Source: Clostridia bacterium UC5.1-2E3
GTDB lineage: Bacteria > Bacillota > Clostridia > Lachnospirales > Lachnospiraceae
Length of the DNA stretch: 64,000 nucleotides
Direction of reading: 5' to 3'
Assembly (NCBI GenBank): GCA_001304875.1
Contig: BBZO01000005.1
Location: 108,711 to 172,710 of the forward strand
The translations under genes were made by a program, and so were the position numbers. Of this stretch, positions 54,593 to 63,134 are shown piece by piece. The notes under the pieces were generated by a model that was not told where the DNA came from, searched no databases, and was given only the letters and a program-made list of their open reading frames with translations. The number at the start of each line of letters is the position of its first letter. Position 1 is the stretch's first letter.

Positions 54593-55877
54593 ATGTTCTT
54601 CGGTATTGTCCTGGTGGCGACGCTTTTATTCTTCCTCATCTTCGGCACACCCATCGCGGTGTCCGTGGGGCTTGCCACCATACTGGCCATGCTGACCGCC
54701 GGCGACACGGCGGCCCTGCCGGCCATCACCCAGAAAATGTTTACGTCCATCGACAGCTTCCCGCTGCTGGCTCTTCCGCTGTTCACGCTGTCGGGGGAAC
54801 TGATGGAGATCAGCGGGATCTCGGAGCGGCTGGTGCGTTTTATGAAAATGCTGTTCCGGAAGCTGCCGGCCCCATCGGCCTGCATTACATCCATCTCGTG
54901 CGCCTTCTTCGGAGCCATCTCCGGCTCCGCGCCGGCTACCTCGGCGGCCATCGGGGGAATCATGATCGATCCGATGAAGAAGGCGGGCTACAGCGGCACG
55001 GAGGCTGCGGCTGTTACGGCGTCCTCGGCCTCGCTGGGAATCATCATCCGCCCAGTATCCCCATGGTGGTGTTCGCCACTACGGCGTCTGTGTCGGTGGG
55101 CTCGCTGTTCATGGCGGGCGTGATTCCGGGGATCATCCTGTGTATAGCCTTCTGTATCATGCATGGATTCAGGTTTGGGCATGTGGAGACACCGACGAAG
55201 GAGAAACTGACGGTGAGAGAGGCGGTTACTACCTTCTGGGATGCCATTTTTGCCCTGGGCATGCCGGTCATTATTCTGGGTGGTATCTACGGCGGATTTT
55301 TCACGCCCACCGAGGCGGCGGCCGTGTCCTGCGTGTACGCACTGGTTGTCGGCTGCTTCATCTACAGGAATCTGTCGGCGAAGCAGATCTGGCGCAGCTC
55401 TGTGAGATCAGCGTCCGCGTCAGCTCCATGCTGACCATCGTCTGCGTCGCCACCGCCATGGCCTGGTTCGTGTCCAGCAGCGGTCTGGCGAAAACTATTG
55501 CGGAGGCGGTGCTGGCGGGATTCAGCAGCAAGATCGCCCTTCTGACAGTGATCAATATTCTGCTGTTTATCCTGGGGTGTCTCATTGACCCCACGTCCAT
55601 CATATTGCTGACCTGCCCCATTATCATTCCGATCACACAGTCGCTGGGGATGAGCTCGGTGGCAGTGGGCGCATTTATGATTATGAATATCGCCGTCGGC
55701 ATGGTGACGCCGCCATTTGCAGGGACGCTTTACGTGGCGAACCAGATCGCGGGGGAGAAATCCATCGCGCCTATCACGCTGAAGCTGTGGCCCTATATCG
55801 TGCTGATGTTCGCGATCACGCTCCTGGTGGCTTATGTGCCGGATATCAGTCTGATGCTCCGAAGTTTCTGGGGATGA
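54593..55877 (+). CDS. dctM: TRAP transporter large permease DctM (two frameshifts)
   Basis: MFFGIVLVATLLFFLIFGTP, FPLLALPLFTLSGELMEISG, CAFFGAISGSAPATSAAIGG, then across a base lost near 55053 PPSIPMVVFATTASVSVGS and across another near 55398 ISVRVSSMLTIVCVATAMAW, ending VTPPFAGTLYVANQIAG and YVPDISLMLRSFWG. About 428 residues joined. Completes the tripartite system with the two preceding genes; the substrate is probably the acid handled by the dehydratase. Confidence 0.9.
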
Positions 55878-55896
55878 CTATATAACTTTTGTCCTC

Positions 55897-55921
55897 AAAT
55901 ACAGCTCATACCTGTATTTTT
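55897..55921 (+). terminator. Terminator of the second TRAP operon
   Basis: AAATACAG (55897-55904) pairs with CTGTATTT (55912-55919), loop 7, T run 55917-55921. A second GC-rich inverted repeat (CCGCG/CGCGG, about 55935-55955) follows. Confidence 0.85.
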
Positions 55922-55999
55922 GGAACGCCCTTCCGCGGATGGCTGCATACGCGGGAGGGTATTATTATATATGTCCGCAGTCTCTGCGCGGCACACATT

Positions 56000-56903
56000 C
56001 TATTTCTTCTCGGAGGAAAAATGTCCTTCAATCTCCCCCAAAAACCCCAGAATCTCCCCCTCCGCCTTCATCGGATACAAAATCCCATACGGAATCGCAT
56101 AGTCCCACTCCACCGGAACCGTCACCAGCGACGGATGTACGTCCTTCCAGCATTCCAGATTTAAAAAGAACCTTCCCCGTCTGGGCGCAGCGGTTAAACA
56201 CCGAGATGTCGTAGAACTGCTCCGTGTCCTCGATGCAGATCTGCGGATGCTCCCGCTCCAGAAAATCCCGGAGCCGGTCGTTGGTCGGCGAGTCCCCGCG
56301 CCGCACCATCATCAGAGTCTCCCCGTGGAGATCAGAAATTTTCAGCCGCCTGCGCGCGGCCAGTCGGTGCCCCATGGGGACGGCGATACATTTTCTGGCG
56401 GCTCCCAGTTTCAGAAAATTGCACCGGTCCAGCCACATGGCCGAGTCGCAGACTCCGATGATAAAGTCAAAATCCGTCCCGATCCGCTCGATGACCGACA
56501 GAATCCCCCGGTGGTCGTCCTCAAACGGCACAATCTGGATCTTAAAGTTCGGAAACCGGTCGCTCAGCTTGAACCAGATGTCCATAAACGGCTTGCAGGG
56601 ATTTAACATGGACGTCCCCACCCGGATCACCTGGCACTTCTTTCCCGCGATCTCCCGCGCCCGCTCCACCGCCTTCTGCGAGTAGGAGATCATAAACTTC
56701 GCGTCCCTGTAAATGGACTCCCCGCACTCCGTCAGCCGGACGCCGTGGTTGGTCCGCTCAATCAGTTTCAGATTCAGATGGTTTTCCAGAAGATTTAACT
56801 GCTTCATGACCGCCGTGGGCGAGAGAAACAGCTTCTCTGCGGCCTTGCTCAAGCTCCCGCAGTCCGCGGCCGTGATAAACGTTTCCAGCAGACTGTTATA
56901 CAT
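56000..56903 (-). CDS. LysR family regulator (one frameshift near the C-terminus)
   Basis: ATG 56903 behind GGGAGG. HTH: YNSLLETFITAADCGSLSKA and AEKLFLSPTAVMKQLNLLE, then LERTNHGVRLTECGES-like region and a periplasmic-fold effector domain (VIRVGTSMLNPCKPFMDIWF, DFIIGVCDS). One T is missing near 56165, after which the correct frame gives LNLECWKDVHPSLVTVPVEW to a stop at 56000. About 302 residues. Divergent from the flavodoxin operon and probably its activator. Confidence 0.88.
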
Positions 56904-57028
56904 CCGCACACCTCCCGTCTGCTCTTTGTATAAACTTTTAGTTAATGCTATTTTAACCTTCCGGCGATTCCCTGTCAACCGCCGGCGGTGTAAGATAAAA
57001 CCATCATAGAAGGGAAGGAGGCGGTAAA

Positions 57029-57556
57029 ATGTCATCGCTCATCATTTATTTTTCCAGAACCGGAGGCAACTACGTGGCCGGCGATATCCGGAATCTGGAG
57101 AAGGGTAATACGGAGATCGTGGCCGAGATGATACAGAAGCTGACCGGAGCGGAGCTTTTCGAGGCGGAGCCTGTGGTTCCGTATTCCGACGATTACTCCG
57201 CCTGTATCGAGGAGGCAAAGAACGATAAAAAGCGGGACGCCCGCCCGGAGTTAAAGAAGTATCCGGAACATATGGAGAGCTTTGAAAAAATTTATCTGGG
57301 CTACCCCAACTACTGGGGAACCATGCCCATGGCCATGTTCACACTGCTGGAGCATTTTGATTTCGCGGGAAAGACGATACTTCCATTCTGTACCCACGAG
57401 GGCAGCGGCCTGGGAGACAGCGTCCGCGATATCAGACGTCTGTGCCCCGGCGCCGACGTGCGGCCCGGCCTGGCCATCACCGGCTCCCGCGCCGCGCAGG
57501 CAGAAAAGGAAGTTAAAAAGTGGATTTTAAAGGAGGAAAAAGAATGCCGCATTTAG
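57029..57556 (+). CDS. Flavodoxin
   Basis: 175 residues, start behind AAGGAGG. FMN phosphate loop LIIYFSRTGGNYVAG, FEKIYLGYPNYWGTMPMAMF and LPFCTHEGSGLGDSVRDI are flavodoxin-family motifs, in the flavodoxin_4 style. It probably donates electrons to the co-transcribed reductase. Its last 13 bases overlap the aldo-keto reductase gene. Confidence 0.9.
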   Translation: MSSLIIYFSRTGGNYVAGDIRNLEKGNTEIVAEMIQKLTGAELFEAEPVVPYSDDYSACIEEAKNDKKRDARPELKKYPEHMESFEKIYLGYPNYWGTMPMAMFTLLEHFDFAGKTILPFCTHEGSGLGDSVRDIRRLCPGADVRPGLAITGSRAAQAEKEVKKWILKEEKECRI

Positions 57557-58672
57557 GAGAAGAGATTAAGAAATTGGGCTTCGGCCTCATGCGCTTCCGC
57601 AGAAGGAGGAGGGAGTCATCGACATCGAGCAGACGAAGAAGATGGTGGATTTGTTTATGAAGGCGGGCTTTACTTATTTTGACACCGCCTGGGCCTATGC
57701 CGGAAGCGAGGACGCCATCCGCCAGGCGCTGGTGGAGCGCTACCCGAGAGAGTCCTACCAGCTGGCCACCAAAAATGCTGCCTGGATCAACTGCAAGACC
57801 AGGGAGGAAGCCATCGCGCAGTTCGACGTTTCCTTAAAGCAGACGGGGGCCGGATACTTCGACTTCTACCTGCTTCACAATCTGGGCGAGAGCCGCACAA
57901 AGTTTTTTGACGACTTCGACATGTGGAGCTGGGTGCAGGAGAAGAAAGCCGAGGGACTGATCAAGCATGTAGGATTTTCCTTCCACTCCACGCCGGAGGA
58001 GCTGGAGGCCATTTTAGAGGCCCATCCGGAAATGGAGTTCGTGCAGCTGCAGATTAACTACGCCGACTGGGAGAACCCGGCGATCCAGTCCAGAGCCTGC
58101 TACGAGGTGGCGAGAAAGCACGGAAAACCGGTTATCATCATGGAGCCGGTCAAGGGCGGAATGCTGGCCACGCCGCCGAAATCTGTGGAGGAGATTTTAA
58201 AGAAGGCTGATCCCGACGCTCCAACGCGTCCTGGGCTATCCGCTTTGCGGCCGGCTTAGAGGGCGTGATCACCGTGCTCTCCGGCATGAGCAACATCGAG
58301 CAGATGGAGGATAACCTGTCCTACATGAAGGATTTTGCCGGCCTCACAGAGGAGCAGAAGAGCACGCTTGAGGCGGCGCAGGAGGAGATGAACCGCATCC
58401 CGCTGATTCCCTGTACCACCTGCAACTACTGCGCGAAGGTCTGTCCCATGGACATCGGCATTTCCGGCTCGTTTACAGCCATGAATTATCTGACGCTCTA
58501 CGGCAGCAAACCCGCGGCGCTCCACCAGGAGAACTGGCTGGTCGGCGGCCACGGAAAGAAGCGCGCCGATCAGTGCATCAAGTGCGGAGCATGCGAGGCC
58601 GCCTGCCCGCAGCACATTTCTATCCGTGAGGAATTGGAGCGGGTGACGGAGGCGCTGATCGCAGAACAATAA
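57544..58672 (+). CDS. Aldo/keto reductase with C-terminal 4Fe-4S ferredoxin domain (two frameshifts)
   Basis: Starts MPHLGEEIKKLGFGLMRF. TIM-barrel AKR: AGFTYFDTAWAYAGSEDAIR (catalytic Asp and Tyr), QLATKNAAW (Lys), FYLLHNLGESR (His), then FAAGLEGVITVLSGMSN. C-terminal ferredoxin part with CTTCNYCAKVCPMDI and CIKCGACEAACPQHI, two CxxCxxCxxxCP sets. One C is lost near 57597 and one base near 58222. Joined length about 376 residues. Iron-sulfur AKRs can take electrons from flavodoxin, encoded just upstream. Confidence 0.9.
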
Positions 58673-58752
58673 GAAATCGAACAGTAAGATTGAAAGGTTG
58701 AAAAAAGACTGTAAATCAGTGCTGTCAGAAATCAGAAGGAGGAAGTTGAACT

Positions 58753-59172
58753 ATGACACGTGAAGAATTTGCAGAAAAAATAATATTCCCCATGGGCGGG
58801 GAAAACGTGGCATTCGCCCAGTTTTTCAAAGGCCAGAGCTATTTAAACATGCTCACCACCCAGGGCGTGCCCATCGGCAACGTGACCTTTGAGCCCGGCT
58901 GCCGGAATAACTGGCACATTCACCAGGCAAAAAGCGGCGGCGGACAGATCCTTTTATGCACCGCGGGCCGCGGCTACTACCAGGAGTGGGAGAAGCCGGC
59001 CAGAGAGCTGCATCCCGGCGACGTGGTGGTGATCCCCGCCGGCGTCAAGCACTGGCACGGGGCCGCGCCGGACAGCTGGTTCTGCCACCTGGCCGTGGAG
59101 GTTCCCGGAGAGGAGACGAAAAATGAGTGGCTGGAGCCGGTGAGCGACGAAGATTATGGCAAGTTAAAATAG
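58753..59172 (+). CDS. Cupin domain protein
   Basis: 139 residues behind AGAAGGAGGAAG. Cupin motif 1 as NNWHIHQAKSGGGQILLCTAG and motif 2 as LHPGDVVVIPAGVKHWHGAA, with metal ligands His, His, Gln and His. Fits small sugar or aromatic isomerase-like or regulatory cupins; it is often found next to carboxymuconolactone decarboxylase family genes, as here. Confidence 0.88.
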   Translation: MTREEFAEKIIFPMGGENVAFAQFFKGQSYLNMLTTQGVPIGNVTFEPGCRNNWHIHQAKSGGGQILLCTAGRGYYQEWEKPARELHPGDVVVIPAGVKHWHGAAPDSWFCHLAVEVPGEETKNEWLEPVSDEDYGKLK

Positions 59173-59240
59173 ACAAGAGAATTACTCAAAAACAGAATTG
59201 AAAGAAACATAGATTGAAAAAGATCAGGAGGACATGTAAA

Positions 59241-59566
59241 ATGGCAGTAAAACAGACGGCAGGCAGAAATGTTCTGGGCGAGTTCGCCCCCAAATTTGCA
59301 GAGCTTAACGACGACGTGCTGTTCGGCGAGGTGTGGAGCCGGGAGAGCGAGCTCTCTTTGCGGGACCGCAGCCTGGTGACCGTGGTGGCGCTGATGTCCC
59401 AGGGCTGACGGACAGCTCTTTCAAGTATCATCTGGAGTCGGCGAAGAAGAACGGCATCACGAAGGAGGAGATCGCCGAGATTCTGACCCACGCCGCATTC
59501 TACGCGGGCTGGCCCACGGCCTGGGCGGCGTTCTACATGGCGAAGGAGGTCTGGGGGGAAGAGTAG
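59241..59566 (+). CDS. Carboxymuconolactone decarboxylase family protein (one frameshift)
   Basis: ATG 59241 behind AGGAGG. AVKQTAGRNVLGEFAPKFAE, EVWSRESELSLRDRSLVTVV, then after a C lost near 59405 LTDSSFKYHLESAKKNGITK, EEIAEILTHAAFYAGWPTAW: the AhpD/CMD fold. The usual CxxC of peroxidase members is absent. About 108 residues. Role in the redox cluster unknown. Confidence 0.87.
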
Positions 59567-59603
59567 GAAAGAAGCGCTGCCGTACAGGAGAGGAGACGGC
59601 TAT

Positions 59604-60645
59604 ATGATAGGAATAGGTGTGATCGGCTGCGGAAAGATTTCCCAGGTGCGCCATCTGCCGGAATACGCAGAAAATCCAGGGGCAAGCTGGTGGGATATTA
59701 CGATCTGAACGGTGAACGTGCGTCCCGGATGGCGGAGCAATACGGCGGCACGGCCTACGGCGCTCTGGAGGAGCTTCTGGAGGATCCCCAGATTGACGCG
59801 GTCAGCGTGTGCACGGCGAACAATACCCATGCCGCTGTGACCATCCGTGCTCTGGAGGCGGGAAAGCACGTGCTCTGCGAGAAGCCCATGGCGGTCACCA
59901 TCGGCGAGTGCGAGCGGATGGTGGAGGCGGCCAGGAAAAATAACCGCCGGCTGATGATCGGAATGAACCAGCGCTTTGCGGGGGCGCACGTGAAGGCGAA
60001 AGAGCTCATTTCGCAGGGAGCCATCGGGAAAATCCTCACCTTCCGCACCGCCTTCGGCCACAGCGGCCCGGAAAACTGGAGCGTGGATGCCGGAAACGGA
60101 AGCTGGTTTTTCGACCGGGAGCGGGCGGTCATGGGAGTCATGGCGGATCTGGGCGTCCATAAAACCGACCTGATCCAGTTCCTCACGGGAGGCTGTGTAA
60201 CGGAGGTAACTGCCCGCCTGGTCACCCTGGATAAAAAGGATCCGTCGGGAACCCCCATAGCCGTGGACGACAACGCTTTCTGTATTTACCGCATGAACAA
60301 CGGAATCACCGGAACCATGACGGCCAGCTGGACATACTGCGGGGAGGAGGACAATTCCACTGTATTGTACGGGACGGAGGGCATCATGAAAATATACCAC
60401 AGCCCGGAACATTCCATTGAGATTATAGACCGCAGCGGCGGGCGGAAGTTTTTGGACATCGGCCGGATTCAGACAAACGACCGCCAGACAAACTCCGGGG
60501 TGATCGACGAGTTTATCGATGCGCTGGAGCAGAACCGCGAGCCTCCGTCAGCGGCTGCGATGTACTGGCGGCCATGCGGGCCGTGTTTGCCGCCGCCACG
60601 TCCTCGGCGGAGGGGAGAGCGGTGGAGATTCTGGAGAATGAGTGA
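59604..60645 (+). CDS. Gfo/Idh/MocA family oxidoreductase (two frameshifts)
   Basis: ATG 59604 behind CAGGAG. NAD(P)-binding N-terminus IGVIGCGKISQVRHLPEYA, then across a base lost near 59670 GKLVGYYDLNGERA, CTANNTHAAVTIRALEAGKH and VLCEKPMAVT (EKP motif), GVHKTDLIQFLTGG. A C lost near 60544 hides the end, recovered as GCDVLAAMRAVFAAATS and stop at 60645. About 347 residues. Members act on sugars, inositols or related polyols. Confidence 0.88.
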
Positions 60646-60782
60646 GTGGGGCTGGAATGTTTCATTTGTATTTTCAAAACTCAACGAATCGTAGAGAGCA
60701 TATTTGATTAAGTAAAGTATTCATCGGTTTTAAATTTGATATTAGCTTGCTATGCTGTGATTATCATAATACGAGGAGGAAC

Positions 60783-60926
60783 ATGGCAATGGAAGCAAAA
60801 GAACTTGGAGACTTTATTGCAAAAATAAGAAAAGAAAACCAGCTTACTCAGGCAGAGCTGGCAAAAAGGCTGAATGTAACAGATAAGGCAGTAAGCCGTT
60901 GGGAAAGAGGAGTTTCACTTAGATAA
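60783..60926 (+). pseudogene. Truncated XRE-family HTH gene
   Basis: 47 residues: MAMEAKELGDFIAKIRKENQ, LTQAELAKRLNVTDKAVSRW, then ERGVSLR and stop. Intact relatives continue after RWERG with the rest of the HTH (a GFPDI-like stretch) and a further domain, so the gene is cut at about 60915. AGGAGG precedes the start. The bases after the stop look like mobile-element DNA, implying truncation by insertion or deletion. Confidence 0.65.
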
Positions 60927-61560
60927 AGATACCACACCAAACCCACGCAGACTTTTGCTCAACCGATACAGCCGGAGGGCTGGATAACAAGAAAAGGCGG
61001 TATGCGCCCCGTGGAGGGGTAGCGTACTGCCTTTTCTTGTGGGGGTTTCCAAAGGGGGCAAAGCCCCATTTGGCACACGACTTTGCTTGCAAAGTGTAGT
61101 GTGTTATACGCTCTGTCGGCGTTGCCGTGAAAATGCCGTTGCCGCCGGGGAGGGCAAGGGCGTTTGAAGCGGCAGGACTGGTTTCATCAGCAGACAGGGC
61201 GTATATGAAAGCCCCCGCCCCTCGCCCTACGCTCCGACTTGTGGACAAAGTGTCCCAAAGTGTGGCCACATTCCCGGAAAAATAGCAGGACAGCGGGCAA
61301 CCGTCAAGGCTGAAATGAACGGGTTTACACCCGGCCTTGACCGCCGCCCGCCGTCCTGCTGAATGGGTGGACAAGGCGGCCAATCCCTCAAAGTGCTTGG
61401 CCACTCTTTTTCTGATTTTGAAGCGTTTCTTTCCTCAAAATTGAAATGGGCGGGAAACCATTTTAGGGCTTTCCTGCCTTGATTACCCTTTAGCAAAGAC
61501 GGACGAGGCTGTCAACGGCGGCGCATGAAATGCGCCGTTCATCTTGACCGTTGACTGGCT
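60927..61560. mobile_element. Remnant of an integrative element, non-coding
   Basis: About 630 bases with no credible gene but a distinct, GC-rich character and several inverted repeats (for example GGCGGTATGCG, 60984-60994, with CGTACTGCC, 61024-61032), and a cruciform at 61511-61555. It separates a truncated host gene from AT-rich cargo genes. The general look resembles non-coding stretches near mobilisation genes of clostridial integrative elements, from memory only. No integrase, relaxase or transposase gene is in the window. Confidence 0.45.
61511..61555. repeat. Nested perfect inverted repeats (cruciform, oriT- or end-like)
   Basis: Outer GTCAACGG (61511-61518) with CCGTTGAC (61548-61555); inner CGGCGCAT (61519-61526) with ATGCGCCG (61530-61537) around GAA. 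Both stems are perfect. Confidence 0.6.
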
Positions 61561-61650
61561 CGGCTGGTTTTGCCATTCATCGACATAAAACTCATTAAAT
61601 TTCAAAGAAAACTACTGTATCTTTTCTTTCGGTTATGCTATTATATTAGT

Positions 61651-61742
61651 GCGACACAGTTTAATAAACTCTGAGGCAGGCATACTTTTGGTAAAAATGT
61701 ATGCTTGGCTGTCATTTCCTGCTTTGGAGTGAACTGTGTCGC
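61651..61742 (+). ncRNA. Structured leader RNA closed by an 11-bp stem
   Basis: GCGACACAGTT (61651-61661) pairs perfectly with AACTGTGTCGC (61732-61742); inside, GCAGG (61676-61680) can pair with CCTGC (61718-61722) and GCATAC (61680-61685) with GTATGC (61699-61704). An extended -10 TGCTATTAT (61636-61644) places the transcription start almost at the first base of the stem. I do not recognise the RNA family. Confidence 0.55.
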
Positions 61743-61752
61743 AACAGAGCCA

Positions 61753-61793
61753 GCTACGTTTTTCGGTGCGTAGCTTCGGCTACGCGCTTTTTT
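61753..61793 (+). terminator. Terminator with competing antiterminator hairpin
   Basis: Terminator: GCGTAGC (61768-61774), TTCG loop, GCTACGC (61779-61785), then GC and six T (61788-61793). The upstream GCTACG (61753-61758) can instead pair with CGTAGC (61769-61774), which would break the terminator. The gene starts 22 bases later. Confidence 0.75.
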
Positions 61794-61815
61794 ATAGATA
61801 GAAGGAGAGGAACCT

Positions 61816-62746
61816 ATGAAGAAGAAAATCATACTCTTTTTGGTGTCAACTGTTATTGCCGTATCTTTAACAGGCTGTAAAAGTGGCGATTACAATGAGG
61901 CAGTCAAGTTGCAGGAGGCTGGAGATTACCAAGCTGCTTTAGAGTTGTACGAAAGCATTGAGGATTATGAAAATTATAAAGATACTGCTGAGCGTGTAGA
62001 TGAATGTAAGGCAATGATAGAAGCTATTAACGCTTTTGATTCCGCCAGAAGTTCTGCCGAGCAAAAAAACAGCGACTTGGACGCTGCTATTTCCGAAGCA
62101 GAAGCACTTGTTGCAGAAGGCAAGCCAGCTTTGGATGAAACCCTCATTCCTACACTGGAGACTGCTATTTCTGAGGCAAAATCGGCTAAACAAGCATCAT
62201 GGAAATGCCTGTAACTGAAGATGAGATAGTGGCTGCAACGCAACAGTTAGATTCCCTTGATTATAGTAGCGTTTTATCAAATCTCACTGAGAAAAAATTT
62301 GCTCTTGAAAAAAGTGTCAAGCAGTATGCGCTAGTTGATGCTCCTACTGAAGCATATGTTATTGAGTGCTTGAAGAAGTTGAGAATATTGTTGATATTTC
62401 CGCCGTTACAGAGGATAACGATCCGAATGGCAACTTGAATAAAGCAGGTGGCTATACTGCTCAGGTTTATTTTTCGAGTGATTTAGTGAATCAGAGTGAA
62501 GTATATGGTACTTCTCTTATCGAAAAAGGAACTGATGCCGGTGGAAGCATAGAGGTCTATGCCAATGTAGAGGACGCTATCGCTCGTAATGAGTACCTTG
62601 CTAGCTTTGACGGTGGTATTTTTGCATCAGGTTCTCATACCGTGGTAGGTACTGTATTGGTGCGTACCTCTGATGAACTGACCGCTTCTCAACAGCAAAC
62701 TTTAGAAGCCAACATCATTGCTGCTCTCACAGAAATAGTGGAATAA
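61816..62746 (+). CDS. Lipoprotein of unknown function (two frameshifts)
   Basis: ATG 61816 behind GAAGGAGAGG. Lipobox VSLTGCKS (residues 16-23), a TPR-like helical part (VKLQEAGDYQAALELYESIE), a coiled region, then a C-terminal alpha/beta domain (YTAQVYFSSDLVNQSEVYGT, GTDAGGSIEVYANVEDAIAR) that looks like an extracytoplasmic fold. One base is lost near 62195 and one near 62378. About 310 residues joined. AT-rich relative to the left of the window. Function unknown; it seems to be cargo of the element. Confidence 0.7.
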
Positions 62747-62761
62747 TGGAGGATAAATTGT

Positions 62762-62974
62762 ATGGGCATATTTGGGTCAAAGAGCGATAAAAAGAAAATC
62801 TCTCTGTTAGAACAGGAAAACAAGCAAAATCGCAAGCGTATCAAACAGCTTGAGAATCTTTGCGAGGAAAAAGATTCGTTTTTTATGGAGTTAATGGCGG
62901 ACGGGCTGAGACATGGCAGTTCGCTTGCGGCAAAACATATGTCTGACAGGAAAAAATACAAACAGGGCAAGTAA
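62762..62974 (+). CDS. Small coiled-coil hypothetical protein, 70 aa
   Basis: Starts MGIFGSKSDKKKISLLEQEN behind ATGGAGG, 15 bases after the lipoprotein gene. Lys/Glu-rich coiled coil, ending MSDRKKYKQGK. No known domain. Co-transcribed with the lipoprotein gene and followed by a terminator. Confidence 0.7.
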   Translation: MGIFGSKSDKKKISLLEQENKQNRKRIKQLENLCEEKDSFFMELMADGLRHGSSLAAKHMSDRKKYKQGK

Positions 62975-62975
62975 T

Positions 62976-63024
62976 AAGAGGGTGCCCCTTCAAGTCATTT
63001 CATGACTTTTGGGACACCCTCTTT
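62976..63024 (+). terminator. Terminator of the lipoprotein operon
   Basis: AGAGGGTG (62976-62983) pairs with CACCCTCT (63014-63021), inner AAGTCA/TGACTT, T run to 63024. Confidence 0.9.
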
Positions 63025-63134
63025 TATGCAAACCCAGACTTGGTGCAAGCACCATTTCTGATAAAAATCTCGAGGATTTTTGTTCTATAGATGAATGATA
63101 CTTAAATTTCTCGTTAATGTCAATACATTTTATG

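Noticed and set aside
60919..61404. A 161-codon minus-strand frame in the element-like DNA
   Set aside because: No ribosome binding site, biased composition, and the region is dominated by inverted repeats; similar spurious frames are common in such non-coding DNA.
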